A stretch of 23,566 nucleotides of DNA. It comes from a virus. Each line of letters begins with the position of its first letter. The stretch's first letter is position 1. The notes under the pieces are model-generated. The model saw only the letters and a list, made by a program, of their open reading frames with translations. It had not been told where the DNA came from and did no database searches. Location: IMG/VR virus record IMGVR_UViG_3300032242_000870, positions 1 through 23,566 of that record. One strand, given 5' to 3'. The position numbers were made by a program, and so were the translations under genes. This document shows, one piece after another, positions 14,253 through 21,779 of this stretch.

Positions 14253-14696
14253 ATGTTTAACATGTCGTGGGTTGACAAGCAGGGGTATCTGTTATCCCAT
14301 GCCCCTGGTCAAGGTGCACCTAAAAAAGGTTGGTCACGCAACCAGCACATTGCTTACCGTGAGCCTGTTACGCAGGCTCGTCATTTGCGTGACCGCACCG
14401 CAGGAGAAACTGAGCAAGCGTGGCGTCATCGTGCAATGGGCTACTCCAATACAACTATGCCAGATGGTTCAACACTAGGCACTAACAGCGGACCTTACGG
14501 TGCTACTTACGACCCAAAGACTCGTGAAACTAACCTTGGTTGGGTAAGCACCAATCCTAAAACAGGTCAATTAGAGCCTAATAAAAATTACATTTCAGCC
14601 CAGCGTTCTGGTTTTGCCGATTTAGTTAACCGTGCACCTAACCAGTTTGCCCAGGTACGCCCGCAGGCTGTAACCCGCCCTTCAGTCACTCGCTAA
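14253..14696 (+). CDS. Hypothetical Asn/Arg/Tyr-rich protein, last gene of the block
   Basis: A 147-residue protein starting two bases after the preceding stop. Its first half is basic (HIAYREPVTQARHLRDRTAG, QAWRHRAMG) and its second half is Gly/Thr/Asn/Pro-rich with turn-forming sequence (DGSTLGTNSGPYGATYDPKTRETNLGW). An internal alternative ATG encodes MSWVDKQG from residue 4. No family recognised. It closes the 10034-14696 unit; a 61-base gap with an AT-rich palindrome follows. Confidence 0.78.
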   Translation: MFNMSWVDKQGYLLSHAPGQGAPKKGWSRNQHIAYREPVTQARHLRDRTAGETEQAWRHRAMGYSNTTMPDGSTLGTNSGPYGATYDPKTRETNLGWVSTNPKTGQLEPNKNYISAQRSGFADLVNRAPNQFAQVRPQAVTRPSVTR

Positions 14697-14733
14697 CCTA
14701 TTCTAAATTAGAAAATAGCATAAAAGTAATTTA

Positions 14734-14759
14734 ATACTATTATGGTAAAATAATAGTAT
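14734..14759 (+). promoter_or_regulatory. 26-base palindrome over a -10 box and start codon
   Basis: ATACTATTAT (14734-14743) and ATAATAGTAT (14750-14759) form a perfect 10-base inverted repeat with a 6-base GGTAAA centre. The -10 candidate TAAAAT (14746-14751) lies within it, and the ATG at 14758 begins exactly six bases after that box. This is the geometry of a leaderless promoter covered by a dimeric repressor operator, or of a 5'-end RNA hairpin. Confidence 0.55.
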
Positions 14760-15303
14760 GGATTTTAGCGGTGCTATTGATTTAGGTGCAAAAGGCAATT
14801 CTGACGAGCCGATGATTCGGGTACTTGTTTGCCGTAATTGTAAGACAATTGAGGAGTTGCCCGATTACGAGGGCGACCCAGCAACTGACACATTATTAAA
14901 CATTCTTGTGTCTAAGCACCAAAAACCTGTTGAGCACATTGGTTTGCTTATGAAGTTCCCTTTCAAATACTGGGCTGTGCCTAAGATTCAAGCGGAGATT
15001 GTAAAGCAGATTAAGGGTGGTTCTGAAGGTCTTGACGCATTTCAGACTAACTTCTACGCCACTAAGAACCAGTTTGCTGAAGACGCTATGTCTTGTTACA
15101 GCGACCATAACCGCCCAAAGGGTCAATGTTCAGACTACAAGTCGGACAAAAAACTTCTTAAGCCAGATACTGACGCTGAACGTAAAGACGCAGGGCTTGA
15201 AAAAGCTGGAAAAACAGGCCCAAAGGTCTATTTATGCGACTTTTGCCCTGTTAAATCCTTTAACATGACTAAATCCAATGAGCATAAGGGGCTGTATAAG
15301 TAA
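14758..15303 (+). CDS. Conserved-type Cys-rich phage protein, leaderless
   Basis: A 181-residue protein with three Cys sites: CRNC (25-28) in a VLVCRNCKTIEELPDYEG context, CYSDHNRPKGQC (113-124), and CDFC (160-163). The Cys/His residues could make two zinc sites. Between them lies a helical region with AWVP-like and QTNFYATKNQFAEDA stretches. Proteins opening with a Cys knuckle followed by IEELPDY seem familiar from actinophages, but I know no function. There is no ribosome binding site: the ATG stands six bases after TAAAAT inside a palindrome, so the gene is probably leaderless and separately controlled. Confidence 0.82.
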   Translation: MDFSGAIDLGAKGNSDEPMIRVLVCRNCKTIEELPDYEGDPATDTLLNILVSKHQKPVEHIGLLMKFPFKYWAVPKIQAEIVKQIKGGSEGLDAFQTNFYATKNQFAEDAMSCYSDHNRPKGQCSDYKSDKKLLKPDTDAERKDAGLEKAGKTGPKVYLCDFCPVKSFNMTKSNEHKGLYK

Positions 15304-15353
15304 GCCCTAGGAGGTAGAATAGAGATACCTGCCCATCCCCAGAGGTGTTTACT

Positions 15354-15554
15354 ATGTTCTTAGAGGTTGCTTGCCAATGCTCTGCGATGATTCAACTAGA
15401 AGTTGATAAGTCAAAGGAAGACGCTGCATGGTTGTTGTTAGGGCGATTTGCTAGCGCACATTCTGCTTGTGGTTTTGTAACACCGTTACTTGAAGAACGC
15501 CCCGAGTTAACAAAAAGATTAAACATTAAGACAACTCCTGAAAAGGATGCTTAG
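15354..15554 (+). CDS. Small hypothetical protein with a CxC motif
   Basis: A 66-residue protein. The ATG at 15354 is preceded at 8 bases by AGAGG, which rules out the in-frame GTG at 15345 lying on that site. It begins MFLEVACQCSAMIQLEV, then a helix (KEDAAWLLLGRFASAHSACG) and an acidic/basic end. Cys at 7, 9 and in HSACG could bind metal. A TAGAAT at 15315-15320 in the 50-base gap may be a -10 box. Its stop overlaps the next start by one base (TAGTG). Confidence 0.72.
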   Translation: MFLEVACQCSAMIQLEVDKSKEDAAWLLLGRFASAHSACGFVTPLLEERPELTKRLNIKTTPEKDA

Positions 15555-16486
15555 TGAACTACTACGAAGCCCTTGCAAAACAGGCACAACCTGTTGAACT
15601 TGCTGGGCAGGAAACTTCTTACTTCGAAGCAGCGGCTAAAAATTTAGACCCTCGCCTATTTCAAGACGCAGTCTTAAATAGCCATGTGCGTTCAATTATT
15701 TTATCGATGGTGTTAAACCATTTAAATGCAAATTACAGAGAAGCAGACTCATGGACACAGGTTTACCTTGTTGGCTCAGGTGTTTCATTTTCTTGGCAAG
15801 CACACCGTGAGCCAGCAGATTTAGATTGTTTAATAAGCATTAATTACATTCAATTCCGCCAATCTAATTTAGATTATCGTGGATGGAGCGACTCAGAGAT
15901 TGCCGCAGACATCAACCAGGGATTTAAGGCTGAACTGACACCGACAACTAAAGAATTCATGGGTGTGTATGAACTTACTTTTTATGTTAATGAAAACCCA
16001 AACATCGCAGACTTAAAGCCGTACTCAGCGTATTCGGTTACAGATAACCGTTGGCTTGTAGAACCTAGCGAAATGCATGCCCCTGAAAATCCTGAATGGG
16101 ATAAGGCCGTTGAGCGTGATAAGACATCTGCTATTCAAATAATTGAACGTTATTCAACTGCATGGAGTTTAATTAAAAAAGCAATTAATCCTGCACACCG
16201 CCTAAACGCTGAAGCCGCCTTAAAACTAGCTGTTGAGCAAGGTTCAGCGTTGTACCGTGACATTCATGAATCTAGAAGTTTGGCGTTTAGTCCAGATGGT
16301 CAAGGGTACTCGGATTTCTACAATTACCGTTGGCAAGCAGGCAAGCGGTCAGGTGTTGTTCCTGCCATGAAAAAACTGCATGGAATGTTAGACGAAGCCA
16401 GCGGCAACTTTGCAACGGAGACTTACGGGGTAGAGCTACCTGATACTGCCACACTCTTAAGAAGAGCGTATCAATCAAATAGATAA
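15554..16486 (+). CDS. Nucleotidyltransferase-fold protein (Pol beta superfamily)
   Basis: A 310-residue protein from GTG 15554 (TAGTG overlap, AAAAGGA about 7 bases upstream). Residues 70-95 show the nucleotidyltransferase signature: YLVGSGVSFSW with GSG at 74-76, followed by PADLDCLISI with Asp89 and Asp91, the metal-binding pair. A third acidic residue may be in the TKEFMGVYELTFYV strand. The C-terminal half is helical. The superfamily transfers NMP groups to RNA, proteins or small molecules and includes antiviral and toxin enzymes; the target here is unknown. It lies upstream of a glycosyltransferase and a HAD-like gene, so a modification pathway is possible. Confidence 0.83.
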   Translation: MNYYEALAKQAQPVELAGQETSYFEAAAKNLDPRLFQDAVLNSHVRSIILSMVLNHLNANYREADSWTQVYLVGSGVSFSWQAHREPADLDCLISINYIQFRQSNLDYRGWSDSEIAADINQGFKAELTPTTKEFMGVYELTFYVNENPNIADLKPYSAYSVTDNRWLVEPSEMHAPENPEWDKAVERDKTSAIQIIERYSTAWSLIKKAINPAHRLNAEAALKLAVEQGSALYRDIHESRSLAFSPDGQGYSDFYNYRWQAGKRSGVVPAMKKLHGMLDEASGNFATETYGVELPDTATLLRRAYQSNR

Positions 16487-16545
16487 CTATGTGGTAGGTT
16501 CATACTATAGGGGCAACAAGTAACCACTTACTACCTGGAGTATTG

Positions 16546-17262
16546 ATGAAGACTAAAGAAACTATTGCAATCGCTTGGGCGCACACAGGAAAAGTTGATA
16601 CTGAGTTCTGTCTAAGTTTGATGGAAATTATCCGCCAAAAAGGACCCAAAGTTGGTTCGTTTTACTGTGTAGAGGGAACAGGGTTACTGGCTAAGAGCCG
16701 TAACATAATGGTTAAGCATTTCCTCGACAATACTTCAGATGACTGGCTGTTGATGCTAGATGATGACGAACGTATTTCCGTACAGGCGTTTGACCTGTTA
16801 TCTGCTACGGCTGACAAGATTGAGCGTCCTGCTGTTGCTGGTTTGTATTTTGCCGCCCTATGGGACGGACTAAACCTACGCCCCGTTCCGCTTATTTTTA
16901 AGCAGACCGAAGACGGTGGCATCCAGCCTGTTGATGATTATCCAAAAGATAGCGTCATACCCGTTGTTGCCGCAGGAACGGGCTGTATTCTAATTCATCG
17001 TGACGCTCTAAAGAAGATTAGAGACGGTCACGGTGAAGATAATCAAGATTGGTGCTGGTTCCAGGACGGCCCGATTGGTGGCAACAAGTGGCTTTCCGAA
17101 GATTTGTCATTCTGTGCCAAGTTGGGGCAGTTCGAGATTCCATTGGTAGCCAATACAGGTGCTGTCCTTCAACATCATAAAGAGTTCTGGGTAGACGCCG
17201 CTCACCACGACTCATGGTTACAAAATAACGAGGCTGGTAGCGGATTGGCACAGTTACAGTAA
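16546..17262 (+). CDS. GT-A family glycosyltransferase (GT2-like)
   Basis: A 238-residue enzyme expected to move a sugar from a nucleotide sugar to an unknown acceptor, in phages often modified DNA, virion protein or host surface polymer. Residues 66-76 read DWLLMLDDDERIS, giving the metal-binding DxD (Asp72-Asp74). An AGTGCILIHRDAL segment, WLSEDLSFC (Glu185-Asp186, the usual acidic catalytic pair) and QHHKEFW near the end complete the GT-A layout. No membrane segment. I chose the ATG at 16546, with GGAG five bases upstream; a TTG directly before it is too close. The 59-base gap ahead has TACTAT (16503-16508), a possible -10 box. Confidence 0.9.
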   Translation: MKTKETIAIAWAHTGKVDTEFCLSLMEIIRQKGPKVGSFYCVEGTGLLAKSRNIMVKHFLDNTSDDWLLMLDDDERISVQAFDLLSATADKIERPAVAGLYFAALWDGLNLRPVPLIFKQTEDGGIQPVDDYPKDSVIPVVAAGTGCILIHRDALKKIRDGHGEDNQDWCWFQDGPIGGNKWLSEDLSFCAKLGQFEIPLVANTGAVLQHHKEFWVDAAHHDSWLQNNEAGSGLAQLQ

Positions 17263-17375
17263 TGGATGAAGAATACGAAGAAGTATGGCGGTTATGTAGC
17301 AAGTGCGGAAACCTTAAAGCACACACTACACATAGCCCTGACTCAAGTTGGACGTGCGAATCATGTCGGTCATAG
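17262..17375 (+). CDS. 37-residue zinc-ribbon microprotein
   Basis: A very small gene whose ATG overlaps the glycosyltransferase stop as TAATG and whose end overlaps the next gene by 13 bases. After an acidic start (MDEEYEEVW) it encodes CSKC at 12-15 and CESC at 32-35 with two His between, a complete four-Cys zinc ribbon and little else. The compact zinc fold and the precise coupling make translation very likely. It may serve as an adaptor for a neighbour or bind nucleic acid. Confidence 0.75.
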   Translation: MDEEYEEVWRLCSKCGNLKAHTTHSPDSSWTCESCRS

Positions 17376-17860
17376 TTTTCCTTGACGGAGTAATGCGTAA
17401 GCATAAAGACCAGTCAGTAATTATGGAGGGCGTGTCCCTTTACAAGTCGTTAAATGAGACCAATCGTGTCATTGTCGTAGCTGATGACCGTGAACGAGCC
17501 AGTATTTGGATGAAAACCAACAACTTGGCTAAAAAGATTGATGACATTTATCAAACAGTAACTACGGTAGATGATGATGCCCGATTAACTACGGTCGAAT
17601 CCCTCAGAAGCCGAGGGAAGGTTGATTATGTCCTCACGGAAGACCCTGAATTTGCTAAAAAACTATTAGAAAATGGCATTAGTGTATTAGTTTTTCTTAA
17701 TCCTAGATACACCCGCCCAGAATTTAGGCCAGATGGCCGCCTGGGGGCAAAGTCATGGACTGACATTACTGATGAGTTAGATAAACAGCAGGGTTTGTAC
17801 GATGAAGACCGCCGATTAAAGGAGGAAGACGAATTAGAGGAAGTAGAACTTGACCTGTGA
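17363..17860 (+). CDS. HAD-like protein lacking the catalytic nucleophile
   Basis: A 165-residue protein with the outline of a small HAD-superfamily domain: SVIVFLDGVMRK at the N-terminus where HADs have hhhDxDGT/V, then NRVIVVADDRERASIWM, comparable to the second motif region, and DYVLTEDPEFAKKLLENGISVLVFLNPRYTRPEF near residues 90-125. The first, nucleophilic Asp of DxD is Phe6, while Asp8 remains, so normal phosphatase chemistry is not expected. The C-terminal 25 residues are almost all acidic. The start is the ATG at 17363, 13 bases inside the previous gene; the ribosome binding site is weak, so translational coupling is likely. The stop makes a GTGA overlap with the next gene. Confidence 0.75.
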   Translation: MSVIVFLDGVMRKHKDQSVIMEGVSLYKSLNETNRVIVVADDRERASIWMKTNNLAKKIDDIYQTVTTVDDDARLTTVESLRSRGKVDYVLTEDPEFAKKLLENGISVLVFLNPRYTRPEFRPDGRLGAKSWTDITDELDKQQGLYDEDRRLKEEDELEEVELDL

Positions 17861-19353
17861 AACTAATTTATTTGGGTGCGGATGTACCTAGCAATCGTGT
17901 AATCCTTGAGTCAATGAATGTCAAGGATGTCGGCGTGTCGTTCTGGCGGTTGACCCAGCGTGGGTTACCCAAAAGCAAAAGATACTTGCTTAGTAACTAC
18001 TTTAATGACGACATGCGTATTCATGTTCACCCTGGAGTACCTGAAAAAAACCAGATTTCTGGTGAAGATTTAGATAATTTTGCTGCGGAGTACGAAGACT
18101 TCCTTGCACACAACATGGATAGGCTTGAATCATTTATTGAAATAGACCATCCTACTTTAGATAAGCATGCTATTAATTTACAGCGTCAAGCCGCTTGGTC
18201 TGAAGAAGATAAGTTTTGGGCAACCTTGCGTGAGGATAATTCTTACAGCGAATTTGCCGAGATGTGTCAGCAATACAAGAATGTGGCAATTCCTTACAGC
18301 ATTATTGAGGCGGATGTATCATTAGCCGCTAAAACTAGGTCATTGACCAATCAATACGGCACGGTATTCCATGCCTTAGCCTGTGCCAAGCCTGATAATT
18401 TACGCCAGATTCATGTAGAGACCGCTAGCACACAGTCATGGCTGTCTCCAATGATGCGTGGCGAGACCATCGTGTGGGATGGCACTAAGTTACTTCGTTA
18501 CCCTAAGAAGATGAAAGACCAAGCCCGCCCAAGATACAAAGCAGTCTATGAGAAAGCTGGACTGGATTTTGATAAAATTATTAATGACGACCCCATTGAG
18601 GTGGCTAAACTCGCCCTTTGGTCGTATGACCAATTTGAGGAGCGATTTAACATGGCTAACAACCCCTTTTTTACCCCTGAAGATGACGATGATGAGTTCG
18701 GACTCTTATCAGATAACAGTGGTATCTTGCATGATGACGATTATGCGGAAACACCCCTCCCTGTAATTGATAAGAGGGGTGGTGAGATGCGGAAACTTAA
18801 CACCCGTAGTGCAGACGAAATGATGACCTTACCTGTGTTCGGAGCAGAGGTTAAGACCATTGTTGAGAAAGATGAGAACGGTGTAGACATCATCAAAGAT
18901 GTGCCGTTGTTACGCTCAAGCCAAGTTAGTTTGCGTATGTGTGACACCTGTTTTGTTGCGTCTAATTGCCCTGCGTTTAAGGTTAATAATAACTGTGCTT
19001 TTAATTTGCCTGTTGAAGTAAAAACTAAAGAACAGCTACGAGCTTTGCTTAACGCCATTGTAGAAATGCAGGCTCAACGCATTGCGTTTGCTAGATTTTC
19101 TGAAGAATTGAACGGCGGTTATCCAGACCCTAACACGGGTCAAGAGATGGATAGATTATTAAAATTAATTAAAAATGCAAAGGATTTGGATGATAACTCA
19201 TCCTTCGTTAAGATGACTGTCGAGGCTCGTAATTCGGGCGGAGTCCTGTCACAGATTTTTGGTGAACGAGCAAATAACTTGACTGAATTACCTAACGGCG
19301 GATTCAATGATGAGCAAGTTACACGCATCATTCAGCAAAGTATTGAGGACTAA
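17857..19353 (+). CDS. Large unknown protein with a four-Cys site and acidic linker
   Basis: A 498-residue protein starting at GTG 17857 in a GTGA overlap with the HAD-like gene. The N-terminal 250 residues look like an ordered alpha/beta domain, opening MKLIYLGADVPSNRVILE and including WLSPMMRGETIVWDGTKLLRYPKK and a LALWSYDQFEERF helix. A very acidic linker follows (TPEDDDDEFG). A four-Cys cluster, C362-x2-C365-x5-C371-x8-C380, then binds zinc or an Fe-S cluster. The C-terminal 110 residues are helical. The combination is reminiscent of large conserved actinophage proteins of unknown role, and I cannot assign an enzyme class. It directly precedes the ribonucleotide reductase. The coding sequence contains an inverted repeat at 18752-18781. 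Confidence 0.85.
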   Translation: MKLIYLGADVPSNRVILESMNVKDVGVSFWRLTQRGLPKSKRYLLSNYFNDDMRIHVHPGVPEKNQISGEDLDNFAAEYEDFLAHNMDRLESFIEIDHPTLDKHAINLQRQAAWSEEDKFWATLREDNSYSEFAEMCQQYKNVAIPYSIIEADVSLAAKTRSLTNQYGTVFHALACAKPDNLRQIHVETASTQSWLSPMMRGETIVWDGTKLLRYPKKMKDQARPRYKAVYEKAGLDFDKIINDDPIEVAKLALWSYDQFEERFNMANNPFFTPEDDDDEFGLLSDNSGILHDDDYAETPLPVIDKRGGEMRKLNTRSADEMMTLPVFGAEVKTIVEKDENGVDIIKDVPLLRSSQVSLRMCDTCFVASNCPAFKVNNNCAFNLPVEVKTKEQLRALLNAIVEMQAQRIAFARFSEELNGGYPDPNTGQEMDRLLKLIKNAKDLDDNSSFVKMTVEARNSGGVLSQIFGERANNLTELPNGGFNDEQVTRIIQQSIED

Positions 19354-19393
19354 CTCTTATCAGATAAGAGCCTCTTGTTCCAGTATGGAACAA
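19354..19393 (+). repeat. Two tandem palindromes upstream of the reductase
   Basis: CTCTTATCAGATAAGAG (19354-19370) is an 8-base palindrome about a central A. TTGTTCCAGTATGGAACAA (19375-19393) is an 8-base inverted repeat with a GTA centre. They occupy the 75-base gap before the ribonucleotide reductase gene. Neither has a T run, so a terminator is unlikely; operators or mRNA stem-loops are more plausible. The NrdR-box pattern is not present. Confidence 0.6.
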
Positions 19394-19428
19394 CCCTATT
19401 TCTACCATTCACTCACACAAGGAAGTTT

Positions 19429-21447
19429 ATGCTGTCATTTAAGTTAGCCGATGATTTTATTGCCACCTATCAGGACAAGAAAGTCCCATGGGGATACAAA
19501 GATGCAGGAGGCAACTCCGTAGGGGAAATTACATTCCTGCGTACCTATTCTCGGCTAAAAGAAGACGGTACGAAAGAGACTTGGGTAGATGTATGTCGCC
19601 GAGTCATTGAGGGTATGTATTCAATCCAGAAAGACTGGACTAAGCAAAGCCGTTTGCCATGGAACGAAAACAAAGCACAAGCCTCCGCTAAGGAAGGTTT
19701 CGAACGCCTGTTCGAGTTGAAGTGGACACCTCCTGGTCGTGGTCTTTGGGTCATGGGTACACCTCTTGTCAATGAGCAGTTGAATTCTGCCGCATTGCAG
19801 AACTGTTCTTTTGTATCCACAGAGTCAATGACCAAGCACAACCCTGCCAAACCATTTGGATTCCTTATGGAAGCCTCAATGCTCGGCGTAGGTGTGGGTT
19901 TCGATGACAAGGGTGCTGACAAAGACTTCACGATTCACGCCCCAACGCAAACAATTAACCATGTGGTAATTGCTGATACTCGAGAGGGCTGGGTAGAGTC
20001 AGTCACAGCATTAATTAATAGTTACTTGCGACCTGAACAACCTACTTTAGAATTTGATTATTCACAGATTCGTCCTGCAGGTGAGCCGATAAAAACTTTT
20101 GGAGGCACGGCGGCAGGCCCTGAACCTCTAGAAAAGTTGCATGAATACATTAATGCATTATTTAAGGGTCGTTCTGGTGCAAAATTAAGCAGAGTAGACA
20201 TTGCTGACATTGGAAACCTTATCGGTGTCTGCGTTGTCTCGGGCAATGTTCGGAGAAGTGCGGAACTCCTTATGGGTCGCTTGGATGATGATGAGTTCCT
20301 CAATCTAAAGAATAATGAGCGATTCCCAGAGCGTAATTCGTATGACCCCAAAGCTCCTGGCTGGGGTTGGATGTCCAACAACTCTGTTGAGGTAAAAGTT
20401 GGGGATGATTTGTCGGGTATTGTCGAGGGTATTTCCTTGAATGGTGAACCTGGAGTCATTTGGATGGATGTGACACGCAAGTATGGTCGTCTTATTGACC
20501 CACCAAACAATAAAGACCGCCGAGCCGCTGGGTACAACCCTTGTGCAGAGCAGAGTCTTGAGTCATTTGAGTGCTGTACCCTTGTGGAAACATACCTCAA
20601 CCGCCATGAGTCACTAGAGGATTACAAGCGAACTCTTAAGTTTGCTTACCTCTACGCCAAGACGGTTACTTTGCTTCCAACCCATTGGGAAGAGACCAAC
20701 GCCATCATGCAACGCAACCGCCGTATTGGTACATCTATGTCGGGCATTGCAAACTTTGCTGACAAACACGGACTTCCAACTTTGCGGGATTGGATGGATG
20801 AAGGTTACAATTTAATTAAATACTACGATGAATCTTATTCAGAATGGCTAGGTATTCGTGAATCAATTAAAACAACGACCGTTAAGCCATCAGGAACAGT
20901 ATCAATTCTTGCTGGCGAAAGCCCTGGTGTTCATTGGACTCCTGGGGGTAAGTATTTCCTTCGTGCTATTCGCTTTAGTAATGATGACCCAATGCTTCCT
21001 CTCTTCACTTTCGCAGGATACAAAGTTGAGCCTGCTAGTGAGTCTCCTAAAACTACAAGCGTGGTTTTCTTCCCTGTAAAGTCTGATGCGACTCGCTCGG
21101 AAAAGGATGTCTCTATCTATGAGAAGATGTCTCTCGCTTCGGTGGCTCAACGCCATTGGTCAGACAATTCGGTTTCCGTAACCGTATCGTTTGACGCAGA
21201 GAACGAGAAAAAGGATGTGGGTACGGTGCTTCATTTGTTCGATGGGCAGTTGAAGACCGTATCATTTTTGCCGATGGGCAACGCTGTTTATCCACAGATG
21301 CCGTACACTCAGATTACTGAGGACGAGTTCAATCAGTATTCATTTAGTTTATTGCCGATTGACTTCACCGATGTTTACGCAGGAATGGCTGCTGATGCTA
21401 TCGGAGAAAAATACTGCTCTACGGACTTCTGCGAAATCCCTAAATAA
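19429..21447 (+). CDS. nrdJ: Class II (B12-dependent) monomeric ribonucleoside-triphosphate reductase
   Basis: Reduces ribonucleoside triphosphates to dNTPs using adenosylcobalamin, without oxygen or a partner subunit. The 672-residue protein follows the Lactobacillus leichmannii RTPR plan (739 residues): NCSFVS with Cys126, the catalytic NPCAE (Asn370, Cys372, Glu374) and Cys383 eleven residues on, matching Cys119, Cys408 and Cys419 of that enzyme; VKPSGTVSIL (485-494); and the C-terminal redox pair YCSTDFC (Cys663 and Cys668). No radical-generating NrdB-type gene accompanies it. The start is the ATG at 19429 with AAGGAAG about 4 bases upstream; the upstream TTG at 19375 would include the palindromes. 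It stands alone between a palindrome pair and a strong terminator. Cobalamin must come from the host; no cobalamin riboswitch is visible. Confidence 0.96.
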   Translation: MLSFKLADDFIATYQDKKVPWGYKDAGGNSVGEITFLRTYSRLKEDGTKETWVDVCRRVIEGMYSIQKDWTKQSRLPWNENKAQASAKEGFERLFELKWTPPGRGLWVMGTPLVNEQLNSAALQNCSFVSTESMTKHNPAKPFGFLMEASMLGVGVGFDDKGADKDFTIHAPTQTINHVVIADTREGWVESVTALINSYLRPEQPTLEFDYSQIRPAGEPIKTFGGTAAGPEPLEKLHEYINALFKGRSGAKLSRVDIADIGNLIGVCVVSGNVRRSAELLMGRLDDDEFLNLKNNERFPERNSYDPKAPGWGWMSNNSVEVKVGDDLSGIVEGISLNGEPGVIWMDVTRKYGRLIDPPNNKDRRAAGYNPCAEQSLESFECCTLVETYLNRHESLEDYKRTLKFAYLYAKTVTLLPTHWEETNAIMQRNRRIGTSMSGIANFADKHGLPTLRDWMDEGYNLIKYYDESYSEWLGIRESIKTTTVKPSGTVSILAGESPGVHWTPGGKYFLRAIRFSNDDPMLPLFTFAGYKVEPASESPKTTSVVFFPVKSDATRSEKDVSIYEKMSLASVAQRHWSDNSVSVTVSFDAENEKKDVGTVLHLFDGQLKTVSFLPMGNAVYPQMPYTQITEDEFNQYSFSLLPIDFTDVYAGMAADAIGEKYCSTDFCEIPK

Positions 21448-21453
21448 ATAATT

Positions 21454-21490
21454 AAAAAAAACCCCCAGCTAATTAAAGCTGGGGGTTTTT
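21454..21490. terminator. Bidirectional Rho-independent terminator
   Basis: CCCCCAGCT (21462-21470) pairs with AGCTGGGGG (21477-21485) around AATTAA. An A8 run on the left and T5 on the right make it work in both directions. It separates the reductase gene from the convergent minus-strand cluster. Confidence 0.95.
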
Positions 21491-21503
21491 ATTATTAAAT
21501 TAA

Positions 21504-21779
21504 TTAAAACTGGAAAGTCGGTAAACCTTCATCAGCAAGAATCTCGCTGCTTGGTGAAGTTACGACAACTTCCGTAGGTTGCTTAATCATGATGTTAACA
21601 AAAGAATCATTGTGCTTGCGAAGCATTCCGTTCTTCTTGTTGACTGCGACCATGTTGTTGCAGTTAGGGCATTTCGCATACAGCGTTCCAGACATTGGAT
21701 GTGTCCATGACATGGTGTCTGCGATGATGATTGACTGCCCACTCAATGGGCATGGGTTTAGTATGTGTTTATTAGCCAT
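21504..21779 (-). CDS. Small Cys-containing protein, last gene of minus-strand cluster
   Basis: A 91-residue protein with AGGAG 8 bases before the ATG (21777-21779). Cys10 (NPCPLSGQ), His27 and CPNC (37-40) could bind one zinc ion. A basic linker (NKKNGMLRKH) and an acidic, Ser/Thr-rich C-terminal part follow. It is the final gene before the convergent terminator, with a 1-base TAATG overlap upstream. Function unknown. Confidence 0.8.
   Translation of the reverse strand: MANKHILNPCPLSGQSIIIADTMSWTHPMSGTLYAKCPNCNNMVAVNKKNGMLRKHNDSFVNIMIKQPTEVVVTSPSSEILADEGLPTFQF

Noticed and set aside
16503-16512. TACTATAGGGG resembling the end of a T7 RNA polymerase promoter
   Set aside because: The upstream TAATACGACTC part is absent and no single-subunit RNA polymerase is encoded here; only TACTAT as a -10 box remains plausible.
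18752-18781. CACCCCTC / GAGGGGTG inverted repeat with a 14-base loop
   Set aside because: It lies in the middle of a coding sequence with no T run; an 8-base repeat with this loop is expected by chance in a window of this size.
19354-19428. Cobalamin riboswitch upstream of the B12-dependent reductase
   Set aside because: The 75-base gap is too short for one and lacks the B12-box; only two simple palindromes are present.
20058-20600. A 180-codon open frame on the minus strand inside the ribonucleotide reductase gene
   Set aside because: It lies wholly opposite a strongly conserved coding sequence, has no ribosome binding site and resembles no protein; it follows from the codon bias of the real gene.
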